Positions 46,001 through 53,617 of a stretch of 64,000 bases of DNA are shown here, piece after piece. A program made the translations under genes and the position numbers. Within the stretch, counting starts at the first letter, position 1. The number at the start of each line of letters is the position of its first letter. Under the pieces are notes generated by a model. That model had not been told where the DNA came from, did no database searches, and saw only the letters and a program-made list of their open reading frames with translations. Origin of the DNA: Agromyces laixinhei (lineage in GTDB: Bacteria > Actinomycetota > Actinomycetes > Actinomycetales > Microbacteriaceae); NCBI RefSeq assembly GCF_006337065.1, contig NZ_CP040872.1:992001-1056000 (forward strand), read 5' to 3'.

Positions 46001-46643
46001 CTACACGGCCGGCCTCCTGGAGAGTGAGCCCCCACACCAGCATTGCTTGTTTCGGATCCTGGAGCTCGGCCCTCAGCAATCCGATTGCGACCTGCGCACC
46101 GGGTTCTTCGGGCTGCTCCGCCTGGACCTCCCAAATCACGGCTACTTTGAGCACCTGCTCGAACTGTTCGTCGTTGAGCTCCGACAGCTTCTCGCGAAGC
46201 TTCACCCTAAGCGACTGCTCCTCGCCCGTGTCCGCCGCGGGTGTTGTCAGTTTCTGCCGTTGGAGCCATCGGCGCATGGAATGCATGGTTCCCGAGAGCC
46301 TCCCAGACGCAATAACGAGACGCGTCTTGGCGGGGTTGACGCCTTGCTTGACCGCCGCGACCCACTGAGTAACCGCCTTCGACAAAGACGCGCCGGCGTC
46401 GAGGCTTCTCTTCGCCTGAATGAGGGCCATCCAGCCATCATCGAACGAAACCGAAATGTCGTCGACGGCGTCGTCCGTTTCGAGCCCGACCGCTCTGACG
46501 AAGGCGTACTCTGTCGGCACATCCAGCCCGGCTACTGGTGCTCCGGCTATGCCGCTCGCCACCAGATAGGAAGCAACCGCGCGACGATACTCGGCGCCAG
46601 CTTCTCCCGCGGCACCCCCAACGCTGCCTCGCCCTGCGACCAC
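43077..46643 (-). CDS. PD-(D/Q)xK nuclease-STAND NTPase-repeat-zinc finger protein, 1188 aa
   Basis: Residues ~15-130 resemble a Mrr/Cap4-type restriction nuclease: Asp in VDDISVSF (61-68), then ALIQAKRSL (Q76-K78), and TRLVIASGRLS. Residues ~290-620 are a NACHT/STAND NTPase with Walker A GLPGAGKST (319-327), Walker B PVAVLLDALDET (395-406) and VLLSTRD (430-436). From ~650 to ~1140 the protein is helical and repeat-like (HEAT/ARM-type). At the end WECLSCRTVN ... C ... C (C1150, C1153, C1164, C1169) is a RanBP2-like zinc finger. This is the plan of antiviral STAND (Avs) proteins: sensor repeats trigger the NTPase, which activates the nuclease. A terminal zinc finger is not usual. GTG start after GGGGG. 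Confidence 0.8.
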   Translation of the reverse strand: MVAGRGSVGGAAGEAGAEYRRAVASYLVASGIAGAPVAGLDVPTEYAFVRAVGLETDDAVDDISVSFDDGWMALIQAKRSLDAGASLSKAVTQWVAAVKQGVNPAKTRLVIASGRLSGTMHSMRRWLQRQKLTTPAADTGEEQSLRVKLREKLSELNDEQFEQVLKVAVIWEVQAEQPEEPGAQVAIGLLRAELQDPKQAMLVWGLTLQEAGRVARLRGGNDLDAWLTALRAGGAGFRELSASPAGLFEKRESALDRYRLSVRRRGWEIDLRSLGAALPNVALAEADADVRVERSVDGHTVGRPLTWAFLRRVRCVLTGLPGAGKSTAMRRAAADLCAGGHLPIPLLASLREVNALDHSLSFRDRLLAIALKDCTASDREVLRAEFEVRLDGTRPVAVLLDALDETYDHRAEVISDVQRFTETLDAGVPVLLSTRDVAYAYAETLGWPHVNLMPPANSGVTIGAILRLAAPTREGVSAGEWIEVRQRWANDVLASDSILRETPLIPILLTLLATRTDESGLPHRRADVLREAVDEVVTRRELRRNDGHPLGRLEGSALPIAGLHAFAVEARTLMDHNGSVSLTALVEVVGAELSHQWDLAPGDAKAASLDAIRLFDESGIFTIGTSSSQVTPRIVFFAEIGDAMHAVANPTTLSTWTGARIAAENLESVVLACALDPATAGAAAVEVLRATPSNVQLARALARAIREGAALAERERREILSSLIESLNLGTDESWDCWDDLLEMCPPTDAHESIIAAARSHSEDHALVAETTLALRFTQPSPEDLIEQVRKLMTLSSLPKSAGGTGRESRDFWSVLRHVGSLATAQSQAAGFLAEHSPENVDLLVQRIMHGPAMLADPLTQVLVDHGFDAEVREIVEARTDEPGRIRLAAWLDDHEEARESETVEQIAEGQRLSMTGRESVALDSLASLLQALRLEDYGDPFHAQSPAVRRSVFTAVAELLGLDMSELATEASILLERMGETRSSAPFDAMFDPPAPRQPEWARLDDPDSAVHALASQFLLTTTQARVAARFLWATPQAATAARLIRDLIPKLHSSPEHERLAALTLSSLSGQPEPSIWLNDPDPVLRAAAAAMTEFDRRRVDPRLALLLNDVDGHVQEAAIDALARIAPPDARGLLEAIAERPEPGWECLSCRTVNSAGSRECQKPSCFRSPPHPSSTAREALLRLS

Positions 46644-46955
46644 TCAGACCCCCAAAACCGTCAACCCGGCATCGTGCTCTACGAGCACATTCTCCTGCCT
46701 ATCCGAGTCGTGTAGGACCGTGGAACCTGAAGCACACTTGGCTGGGTCGAGCAGAGTCGCGATGTGCAGTAGCCGTTTCGAAGACATTCCTCGGCAGCCT
46801 TGGCTTCCATGCCACCTAGGCTCGGCGCTGGACCGCTAACCGCTCTCATGAAGCGTCGGGAAGGTGGCAGTCGCAGCAGGTATGCCCGAACCGCCGACTG
46901 ACCTGATGCGGTCGAATGAGTGTTCTAATAGGATCCGGCGAAAGGAGGAGAGCGC
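46644..46955. other. Divergent promoter region between STAND and PRTase-like genes
   Basis: About 310 bases with no gene. Near the right end, TAATAGGAT is a possible -10 and AAAGGAGGAG is a strong ribosome site for the gene at 46,956. Confidence 0.4.
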
Positions 46956-47408
46956 ATGGATATTCTCGAGCTCATCCAACGCGGCAACGACAATGTCGTC
47001 GTTAACGATGACCACCGATCCCTGAGGGCTGCCGCCGCTACACTGGTGGACTCTTTCGACGAGTGGTCGGCCTTCACCGTTGTGGCGGCGAGCCCGGCCG
47101 GCGAGCGGTTGCTCGGCGCTGCGATGATGCTTTACCCGACCCTCAGAGGCGGTCGCTCCGCTCGGACGGTGATCGTCGACATCAATGTTGCAAGCGGCAC
47201 GCTCATCGCCAACGCGGCCCGGCGGCTCCGAGAGGAAACCGTCGTCGAGCGAGTCGTTGCGATAGCGCTTCACTCATTGGTGGCACACGACTTCCGATGG
47301 TCGATTGAGGGTGTCGACTCGGTCCTTATCCCAAGCGCCCAAGCGCCTGATTCACGCGAGTTCGGACAGCGCCGCAAGTACGGCCTCGTACTTGCCGGCA
47401 CCGATTGA
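46956..47408 (+). CDS. Phosphoribosyltransferase-like protein, 150 aa
   Basis: The core FTVVAASPAGERLLGAAMML ... TVIVDINVASGTLIANAARR resembles the type I phosphoribosyltransferase fold: a strand with hydrophobic-acidic residues, a flexible hood and the PRPP loop region, here VIVDINVASGT in place of the usual DD-(A/S)-TG pattern (one of the two acidic residues is replaced). It may bind a nucleotide without catalysis. A strong AAAGGAGGAG ribosome site supports the ATG. Its last 57 bases overlap the convergent gene at 47,352. Its location, divergent from the STAND gene, suggests a link, but this is inference. Confidence 0.6.
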   Translation: MDILELIQRGNDNVVVNDDHRSLRAAAATLVDSFDEWSAFTVVAASPAGERLLGAAMMLYPTLRGGRSARTVIVDINVASGTLIANAARRLREETVVERVVAIALHSLVAHDFRWSIEGVDSVLIPSAQAPDSREFGQRRKYGLVLAGTD

Positions 47409-47801
47409 CTTCGCGTACGCGACCGCGTCGTCCAGGCCGTTCTTCTTGAGGCGGCGGGCGAATGCCTGCGCATCCCCGAGAACAACAGGCTGGCCGAGGT
47501 GCTCGCGCACGACGAAGATCGAGGCCCCTTCAGCGTGAGCTCGTGAGAACTGTGCTTTTGAACGTCGGGCAACCGGGGAGGTTCCGGCGACGCGGAACAC
47601 GGCTCTCTCGAATGCTAGCGATGGCAGTTTCCCGCTAAGCAGTCGTGCGAGATCGACGGCCTGCTCCGCGGGTTCGACAGAAGAGGCACGGAGTTCGAAG
47701 TCGGCCTCGACGACAGGACTGGCGGTGGTTCCGCTGAGGACAACGCCGACGATGCGCGGTTTGCCGGCCGCAGGTATTACGGAGACGCCAAGAACTCGCA
47801 T
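47352..47801 (-). CDS. RNase H-fold-like hypothetical protein, 149 aa
   Basis: The opening MRVLGVSVIPAAGKPRIVGV followed by VVLSGTTASPVVEADFEL looks like the first hairpin of an RNase H/RuvC-type fold (as in DUF3010), but the usual catalytic Asp on strand one is absent (LGVSV). A later stretch (VFRVAGTSPVARRSKAQFSR; IFVVREHLGQPVVLG) and a C-terminal helical end (LDDAVAYAKSIGAGKYEAVL) fit. If so it is likely inactive as a nuclease. Its ATG is only 22 bases from the divergent kinase ATG, so both must share or overlap promoters. Confidence 0.5.
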   Translation of the reverse strand: MRVLGVSVIPAAGKPRIVGVVLSGTTASPVVEADFELRASSVEPAEQAVDLARLLSGKLPSLAFERAVFRVAGTSPVARRSKAQFSRAHAEGASIFVVREHLGQPVVLGDAQAFARRLKKNGLDDAVAYAKSIGAGKYEAVLAALSELA

Positions 47802-47823
47802 TGCACGACAGTACCCTGAGTGC

Positions 47824-48864
47824 ATGTCATCAGCGCCCGACTACCCGCCGGGAACCGTCGTTAACGATCGCTACGAATTTCGGGGGAAGCTCGGCCGGGA
47901 CGGCAGTGTCTACGAAGCATTCGACCGGAATCTGCGTCGCGTCGTTGCGTTCAAGGTGTTGGAGCCTCGCCAAGGGCAATCCCAGTCATGGGATGAAGCT
48001 CGAAGGCTCGAGCAGCTCCGGAGCGAGTTCATCGTCGATGTGTTGAACGCGGACGTCGTAATCAATAGTGACATCAGGTACATCGTTACGCCGCTGGTCC
48101 CAGGTGGTGACCTAGAACAGCTCGCCAGTCCCGTCGGCGTCGGTCTGAGGAGCGCAGTGCGCTTTGGCCAACAGATTGCGGCTGGTATCGATCGCGTTCA
48201 CGAAAGCAACATGCTTCACCGCGATGTGAAGCCTGCAAACGTCCTGCTACAGGGTGACAAAGTGCGCGTCTCAGATCTCGAGTACTGCATCGCCATGGAC
48301 GAGATCGGTGAGGCTGAACCGGCGGGAAGTTGGTGCTCGGTTGCGCCGGAAGCAGCCATCGACAATGGCAGGTGCTCGGTTCGAAGCGACATCTACTCGC
48401 TCGGTGCAACCGTCTTCTACCTACTATCCGGTGAGTACCCAGTCGACCACCGGCTCCACCCCGCAGAGCAGAGAGACCGAATCGTGCGGGGCGACATTCG
48501 GGAACTCCGCGAGCTTGCACCGCACGTCCCTCAATCCGTCGCAAACGTTGTGCGTCGCGCGGTGAGGCATGATCCGAACAAACGCTTCGATTCCGCTCTT
48601 GCGTTCGGGAATGCCTTGGCAACTGCGTACGCGAACGCACAGGATCGGAGACGTGTGGTGCACCCCGATCACCTCCACTGCATTGAGCTAGATGGGGGAA
48701 CAAAGGCGCCCGTGACGATCTGTGCTGTCCGGAACGCAGTCGGTGTGCACCTCTCAGCACGACACTCGCGAAACGGTCGCCGCGTTGCGGGCGTTCGTGA
48801 TCGCGTTGTAGCCGATGCGAATCTCGCATCCGAGTTGCGCACGCTTGTTCAGGAGTGTGCGTAG
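47824..48864 (+). CDS. Atypical Ser/Thr protein kinase, 346 aa
   Basis: Protein kinase domain, residues ~15-270. The glycine loop GKLGRDGSVYEAF (degenerate), VVAFKVLE (Lys44), LHRDVKPANVLL (catalytic HRD, 132-134) and VAPEA are present. The metal-binding DFG is replaced by DLE (151-153), which keeps the Asp, so phosphorylation is still possible. The ~80-residue C-terminus has no membrane helix, unlike PknB-type kinases, so it is cytosolic. Kinases fused or linked to defence genes are known; the neighbours here are a STAND nuclease, PRTase-like and HIRAN-like genes. Confidence 0.82.
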   Translation: MSSAPDYPPGTVVNDRYEFRGKLGRDGSVYEAFDRNLRRVVAFKVLEPRQGQSQSWDEARRLEQLRSEFIVDVLNADVVINSDIRYIVTPLVPGGDLEQLASPVGVGLRSAVRFGQQIAAGIDRVHESNMLHRDVKPANVLLQGDKVRVSDLEYCIAMDEIGEAEPAGSWCSVAPEAAIDNGRCSVRSDIYSLGATVFYLLSGEYPVDHRLHPAEQRDRIVRGDIRELRELAPHVPQSVANVVRRAVRHDPNKRFDSALAFGNALATAYANAQDRRRVVHPDHLHCIELDGGTKAPVTICAVRNAVGVHLSARHSRNGRRVAGVRDRVVADANLASELRTLVQECA

Positions 48865-48972
48865 CGACGGGGGCTGATTGAGCAGCGTCCTCCCAAAGCG
48901 GACCCGCCCACGTCGCGTACTCAGGCATCGATCGAGCGAGTGACGCTGTCTGCGTTGAGGTCGGGCTTGGGC
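48865..48972. other. Short gap between convergent kinase and HIRAN genes
   Basis: About 108 bases. No terminator hairpin stands out. Confidence 0.3.
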
Positions 48973-49872
48973 CTACGCACCGCGTTCGGCGGTGATTCGT
49001 GACCGGCTAATCCGTGACGACACCGAGTCCGGAATCTCGCGGTCTCCGCAAGCAGCGACGTAGCGCTCCAACGCCTCCAGCTCCTGCGGGAACTCACGGA
49101 GTCGACGCAGGACTACGGACAATTGCTCGGTCGCCCACGGGTTCGGGATCTCTCCCATCGAGGCTGCCTCCCGTTCGGCGGCATCGCGACACTTCACAAG
49201 CAGATCCCGGGCCTCGTCAAAGCGCTGTTGGCGCTTGAGTTCGGCGATGCTCGGTTTGAGTAGTGCCCAGTACTCACCGTCGACGGCGCCAGCGGTCCGT
49301 CGAGCTTCCTTCTCCGCCTCGCGCGCAGCCTTTGCCTCGGCCTTGCGCATTTGCTCAACAAGCCTCGCGGATTCGTACGCTTCGCTCGCGAGCCGCTCTG
49401 CCGCGTAGTCCTTTTCCGACTCGGAGTCGCCGGAAAACATCAGCGTTACTCTTCCCCGCCACACGTTGTCATCGTTGCGGGCCCAGATTCGTGCCGGGAC
49501 TACCGCGATGCCTCCGCGACCCACCGAACTGCAAGCTCGCGCCACATTCCTGCTGTCCTCTTGCGGGACGTGGCCGACCTGATGCCCGTTGACGACGACT
49601 CGGACCGCGTTCGGGTCGTACTTGTTCGTCGGTTCCGGGATTAGCTGTGCCACTTGCATCGTCACGCCACCCTCAAGGCGCCCTAGGCTGCCAAAGATGT
49701 TTGCGAGCCCGCCGCGATAGTACGCCTCGCCAGCGACCTCGATGTCGTTCCATCCACGGCCAATCGGGACCTCTCTGGCGACAACACTGCTTGCAGACTG
49801 CGCTGGCTGAGTTTCCGTGGTGCGAGCCTGTCCTGAGCCGCCGCCGAACAGTCTGGACAGGAAGCCAGCCAT
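48973..49872 (-). CDS. HIRAN-domain protein with C-terminal helical repeat, 299 aa
   Basis: Residues ~38-160 form a HIRAN domain: VAGEAYYRGGLANIFGS, VAQLIPEPTNKYDPNAVRVV, NGHQVGHVPQEDSRNVARA. HIRAN binds DNA 3' ends or damaged DNA. Then a charged Ala/Glu coiled coil (KAEAKAAREAEKEARRTAGA) and a TPR-like end (KPSIAELKRQQRFDEARDLL ... LSVVLRRLREFPQELEALER). The C-terminal part aligns with that of the protein at 29,398. Start MAGFLSRLFGGG with ATG at 49872. It might recognise foreign or broken DNA, or serve the element itself. Confidence 0.78.
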   Translation of the reverse strand: MAGFLSRLFGGGSGQARTTETQPAQSASSVVAREVPIGRGWNDIEVAGEAYYRGGLANIFGSLGRLEGGVTMQVAQLIPEPTNKYDPNAVRVVVNGHQVGHVPQEDSRNVARACSSVGRGGIAVVPARIWARNDDNVWRGRVTLMFSGDSESEKDYAAERLASEAYESARLVEQMRKAEAKAAREAEKEARRTAGAVDGEYWALLKPSIAELKRQQRFDEARDLLVKCRDAAEREAASMGEIPNPWATEQLSVVLRRLREFPQELEALERYVAACGDREIPDSVSSRISRSRITAERGA

Positions 49873-49941
49873 TGATGTCTCCTCGATATGCGGAGGGCGT
49901 ACCCCTCCTCCTCGCGTGAGTGTAGCGAAACCTTGGCGACT

Positions 49942-50655
49942 CTATCCCGCGCGGCCGCGACGCCCAGGCGGTAGGAGCCCGCGGTCTCGGGCCTTCGTGA
50001 TCCAGCCCTGCGCGGTGGAGAGGGCGACGCCGTTGATCTGCGCCATCGTCGCGCTCGGATTCGCGTCGCCCTGCTGGGTGAGCCGGCCGTGCTGCAGCGC
50101 CACCAGCTCGTAGAAGTCCGGGACCTTCTTCGGGTCACCCAGCGGCTTGAGCAGATCCCGCCGGCTGACCTTCCGCCCAGACGGGAGCACGATCTTGCCG
50201 CCGGTGATCGTCTCGGTGCGCTTCATCGCGAAGAGGCGCTTGTTGATCGCGGCCTCGATGCGGGCGGTGGGCAGCTCGCGGAGGAGCTGGCTCGTGATCG
50301 GGTCTCCGGCCCGCCAGGGAAGGTAGATGACGCCGGTGATTCGCACCTCCCCCGGTACGGCGAACGTCTGGCGCTGCAGGCGGATCATGACGCGTGTGTG
50401 CGTCGCATTGTGTTCGATGTATCGCCAGCGGCCGTCGATCGTCTCGTTCTGGTCGGACTCTTGCTGCCCCTGAGCCCGCTCGTCGGTGTTTGCCCAGTCG
50501 TTGTAACCGAGGAGCTCGTCGATCTGCGCGCTCGCGTCGTCGCTCCGCTCGCCGGCGAATCGGCTTGGGAGGTGCCACCCGTCGGGAAGGTCGGTCGTGT
50601 CAAGCAGCCCGTCTTGCGACTGGTTCGCCCATGGGGACGGTTCGGGAAGGCCCAT
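49942..50655 (-). CDS. HTH protein of integrative element, 237 aa
   Basis: The C-terminal ~60 residues (YELVALQHGRLTQQGDANPS, ATMAQINGVALSTAQGWITK) read as a helix-turn-helix of the kind seen next to integrase genes in actinobacterial elements. The N-terminal 170 residues have mixed strand and helix and no recognised family. On the minus strand TAGACT lies six bases before the ATG, so the mRNA may be leaderless. It diverges from the excisionase/integrase operon. The shared gap has two CTCAGGTACTTGC motifs, and I infer it is the element's regulator. Confidence 0.68.
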   Translation of the reverse strand: MGLPEPSPWANQSQDGLLDTTDLPDGWHLPSRFAGERSDDASAQIDELLGYNDWANTDERAQGQQESDQNETIDGRWRYIEHNATHTRVMIRLQRQTFAVPGEVRITGVIYLPWRAGDPITSQLLRELPTARIEAAINKRLFAMKRTETITGGKIVLPSGRKVSRRDLLKPLGDPKKVPDFYELVALQHGRLTQQGDANPSATMAQINGVALSTAQGWITKARDRGLLPPGRRGRAG

Positions 50656-50676
50656 GGCTCGAGTCTAGCCACACAG

Positions 50677-50727
50677 CTCAGGTACTTGCCGAAACCCGTG
50701 CGCGATGGTAATCTCAGGTACTTGCAA
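50677..50727. promoter_or_regulatory. Divergent promoter with two CTCAGGTACTTGC motifs
   Basis: Copies at 50677-50690 and 50713-50727. For the rightward promoter, TTGCCG (50686-50691) and TAATCT (50709-50714) are 17 bases apart, so copy one overlaps the -35 and copy two follows the -10. For the leftward promoter, copy one sits in the -35/-10 spacer of TAGACT. A protein bound to both copies would repress both directions. Confidence 0.65.
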
Positions 50728-50793
50728 ATAGCCGCGCGTGGGTCGGCATGCACGAGATGCCAGCCGGCGGCCGATGAGTCGAGGGGGAGCGTC

Positions 50794-50991
50794 ATGGCCG
50801 ACACCGCGTGGAGGGTTGAGTACCTGAGTCGAGTCGAGGCGGCCGAGCGGTGTCGCATCCCGGTCTCGAGCTTCGACAAGCTGCGCCACGACGGACTCAT
50901 CCCCGAGCCGGACGCGCGCATGGGCAAGCACCTGCTCTGGAGCGCCGACACGATCGACGAGCTGCTCGCGCGGGGTGGAACGGAACACTGA
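50794..50991 (+). CDS. Excisionase-like HTH protein, 65 aa
   Basis: Small winged-helix protein, YLSRVEAAERCRIPVSSFDK followed by GLIPEPDARMGKHLLWSADT, the MerR/Xis-like pattern of excisionases. AGGGGGAG precedes the ATG. Its stop overlaps the integrase start by one base (TGATG), as expected for an xis-int pair. It would favour excision when expressed. Confidence 0.82.
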   Translation: MADTAWRVEYLSRVEAAERCRIPVSSFDKLRHDGLIPEPDARMGKHLLWSADTIDELLARGGTEH

Positions 50992-52196
50992 TGGCCGGGC
51001 GGCCGACGAGAGACACCCCGTCGCGCGTCGATCCGCGCACGGGTCGGCCGCTGCCCGAGGGCATCCGCTGGCGAGCCGACCGCCAGCGGTACCAGATCCG
51101 CGTCGTCGGCCCGAGTGTCGAGGGCGGCGCTGCCGAGCGATCCCGCACCTTCCTCACGCTCGCCGAGGCCAAGCGTGAACTCGCGAAGATGGTGGCCGGC
51201 CGCAACCCGAACGGCTCGATGACGCTCGACCAGTGGTACGACAAGTACTGGCCTGCGATCGAGTCATCCATCCGCCCGGCGACGGCCCGCAGCTACGGGG
51301 TCGCCTGGCGGCTCCGCGTGAAGCCGAGCCTCGGCCGGCACCGGCTCGACGAGATCACCTCGCCGATGATCGAGTCGGCGATGGTCGCGTGGTCGGGCGG
51401 GGCTTCCGCCAAGAACGATGCGCTCGCCGTGCTCTCGCGGTTGCTGGATGGCGCGCGCCGCTCCCGGTTCATCGACTTCAACCCGGCCCGAGAGGTGAAG
51501 CGTCCGAGCATGCGCGAGTCCATCTCGCCGGTCTCGCGCGCGCTCACCCTCGACCAGATTCGCGCCCTGCTCGAGCTCGTTCCCGAAGGGGCATACCGCG
51601 GCTACCTCGCGGCCCTCGTCTACACCGGCATGCGGGCGGGGGAGGCGACCGCGTTGCGCGTGGGCGATGTCGACTTCGAGCGCGGCATCATCCGCGTCAG
51701 CCGGTCGCTGAGTCCTGGCCAGCGCGGCGAACTGATCGAGCAGTCGCCGAAGAGCCACAAGTCGCGCGACGTCCCGCTGATCGACGCGCTGCGTCCGTAC
51801 GCCGAGGCAGCCGCGAGAGGCAAGCAGGCGAGCGACCTGCTCTTCGCCGGACCCGACGGCGGGCGACTCACCAACCACAACGCGCGACGAGGAGCAAACT
51901 GGGAGACGCTTCGCGAGGCGATCGGTCGACCCGACCTGCGCATCCACGACCTCCGGCACACGTTCGCGACGATCCTGTTCGACGCCGGCGCCACCGCGCC
52001 CGACGTGCAGGCGACCTTCGGCCACTCGAGCCTGCAGGTCACCGAGCGCTACTCGCGCGCTCGCGAGGGCGTCGCGCTGCGCACTGGCGCGGCCCTCAAC
52101 GACGCGCTCAAGAGCGCAGGCGCCGGACCATCGCAACGAACCAAAGGGCGGACCCCCGCCGACCTTAATGGCACATTAATGGGCGCTCCTGACTGA
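50991..52196 (+). CDS. int: Tyrosine-type site-specific integrase, 401 aa
   Basis: Catalyses integration at tRNA-Phe. The N-terminal arm-binding domain (residues ~20-75), the SAM-like core-binding domain (TLDQWYDKYWPAIESSIRPA) and the catalytic domain are complete: Arg in TGMRAGEATALR, Lys in SPKSHKSRD, HDLRHTFATIL, and GHSSLQVTERYSR with the nucleophile Tyr. The last codons are altered by the ISL3 insertion: normal reading after one target copy would end MAQPHRRPRGMTH, now it ends MGAPD. This loss is beyond the catalytic domain, so activity may remain. Confidence 0.93.
   Translation: MAGRPTRDTPSRVDPRTGRPLPEGIRWRADRQRYQIRVVGPSVEGGAAERSRTFLTLAEAKRELAKMVAGRNPNGSMTLDQWYDKYWPAIESSIRPATARSYGVAWRLRVKPSLGRHRLDEITSPMIESAMVAWSGGASAKNDALAVLSRLLDGARRSRFIDFNPAREVKRPSMRESISPVSRALTLDQIRALLELVPEGAYRGYLAALVYTGMRAGEATALRVGDVDFERGIIRVSRSLSPGQRGELIEQSPKSHKSRDVPLIDALRPYAEAAARGKQASDLLFAGPDGGRLTNHNARRGANWETLREAIGRPDLRIHDLRHTFATILFDAGATAPDVQATFGHSSLQVTERYSRAREGVALRTGAALNDALKSAGAGPSQRTKGRTPADLNGTLMGAPD
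52174..52181. repeat. ISL3 target-site duplication, left (CATTAATG)
   Basis: CATTAATG directly before the ISL3 left end is repeated at 53618-53625 after the right end. Eight base pairs is the ISL3-family length. Confidence 0.85.
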
Positions 52197-53617
52197 TCTG
52201 TGGGTCATGCCCGGCGCGGGAGGACGGGGCGGTGGCCGCCGAGGCTGAGCAGCGCGAGGGCGATCAGTGCTTCGGCGGACTTGAAGCCGAACGCGATCCT
52301 GGTTATTAGGCGGATCTTGGTGTTGGTCGACTCGATGAGCCCGTTGGACAGGTTGTGCTCAATCGCGGCGAGGATCCGGGCGCGGTGTTTGACGATGCTC
52401 TTCTGCAGCTTCACGAATGCCGGGATCCGGCAGCGGCGGGCCCAGCTGACCCACCGGTCCAGAGCCTCGACCGCGGCGTCGTACGGCATCGTGAACACCA
52501 GCCGCAGCCCCTCCTTGAGCAGGTAGGCGCGATAAAGCTTCGGGTCGGTGGCGGCGATCCAGGCGAGCTTGACCTGCTGGTGCTCGGTGAGGTTCTCCGG
52601 GTTCTTCCAGAGCGAATAGCGGGCACCGTTGAGCGCCTTGGCGCGCTCGCTTCCAGGTCGCGGTGGGGCGTCCGCTCGGGGACGCCCGCGCCCACGCCCC
52701 GGCTCTTTGCGGGCCAGGGCACGAGCGTCGTTCCACGCCTGACGGCGGACCTCGTCGAGCGCATCGGTGGCCCACTTCACGATATGAAACGGGTCGGCGA
52801 CCCGGACCGCGTCCGGACACTTCTCGGCGACGATCGTGTCGATGAAGTCCGCCCCGTCGGCGCTGACGTGGGTGATCTGTGCGCAGCGCTCTTCGCCGAG
52901 GAGGTCGAAGAACTCACGCACGGTCGCGCTGCTGCGTCCCGGCGCCGCCCACACCAGCCGGCGGGTGTCGTGGTCGACGACGACCATCAGGTACTTGTGG
53001 CCCTTCTTGTAGCTGATCTCGTCGATCCCGATCCGCCGCAGCCCGGCGAACCGATCGTGAGCGGCCTCGACATCCGCCCAGACCCGGGTGATGATCGACC
53101 CCACCGTGCGCCACGCGATCCGCATGAGTTCGACCACGGTGGACTTCGACGCCTGCGTGGCCAGCCACGCCACCTGATCATCGAAGACGTGAGTGTGACC
53201 GGCGTCGTGACGAGCCCACGGCACCGCGGCGACAACGACCCCCGTGGACACGGCACCGAACGCGCGGTGAGTCCGCTTCGACGAAGGCCTGGATCGTGCC
53301 CAGATCCAGCGTCCGCCACCGCCGCCGACCAGGACCGGTGTCATAGCCAGGGCAACGGCGGCGACAGATCCCGCACCGGCGGCGCTCCCGCGAGCGGGGC
53401 CGCACGTGCGCGACCAGTAGCTGCACGTCCTCGTCGAACTCGACTCGTTCGATCACGGTCTTCTCGAGGCCGAGCACACCCCGCCATAAACTGACATCAC
53501 GCACGCCGTTCTCCTGACCCTGGATTCTGATGCCTTCGACAGCTCAGAACCTATACAGGGAACGGCGTGCGCCACGCTCAGACCCGCTCAGGCACCCACA
53601 GAAGAGTCAGGAGCGCC
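52182..53617 (-). mobile_element. ISL3-family insertion sequence (1436 bp)
   Basis: Terminal inverted repeats begin GGCGCTCCTGACT at 52182 and end with the inverted copy at 53617, with further similarity inward (CTGTGGGT). It carries one transposase gene with a probable frameshift. It inserted in the last codons of the integrase, with an 8-bp duplication. Confidence 0.9.
52205..53504 (-). pseudogene. ISL3 transposase, frameshifted
   Basis: N-terminal part (from GTG 53504): MRDVSLWRGVLGLEKTVIER, then the zinc-finger pair CGICRRRCPGYD. After VRCRVHG the frame shifts at a run of five G (plus strand CCCCC, 53239-53243); dropping one restores VVVAAVPWARHDAGHTH. The rest is complete: RIGIDEISYKKGHKYL, VSADGADFIDTI and SNGLIESTNTKIRLITRIAF, the DDE domain. 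A single base correction gives a ~430-residue enzyme. It could be a real inactivation, a programmed shift or an assembly error. Confidence 0.85.

Noticed and set aside
50991..52196. Integrase as a pseudogene because of the ISL3 insertion
   Set aside because: The insertion replaces only the last few residues after the catalytic tyrosine; all catalytic residues remain.
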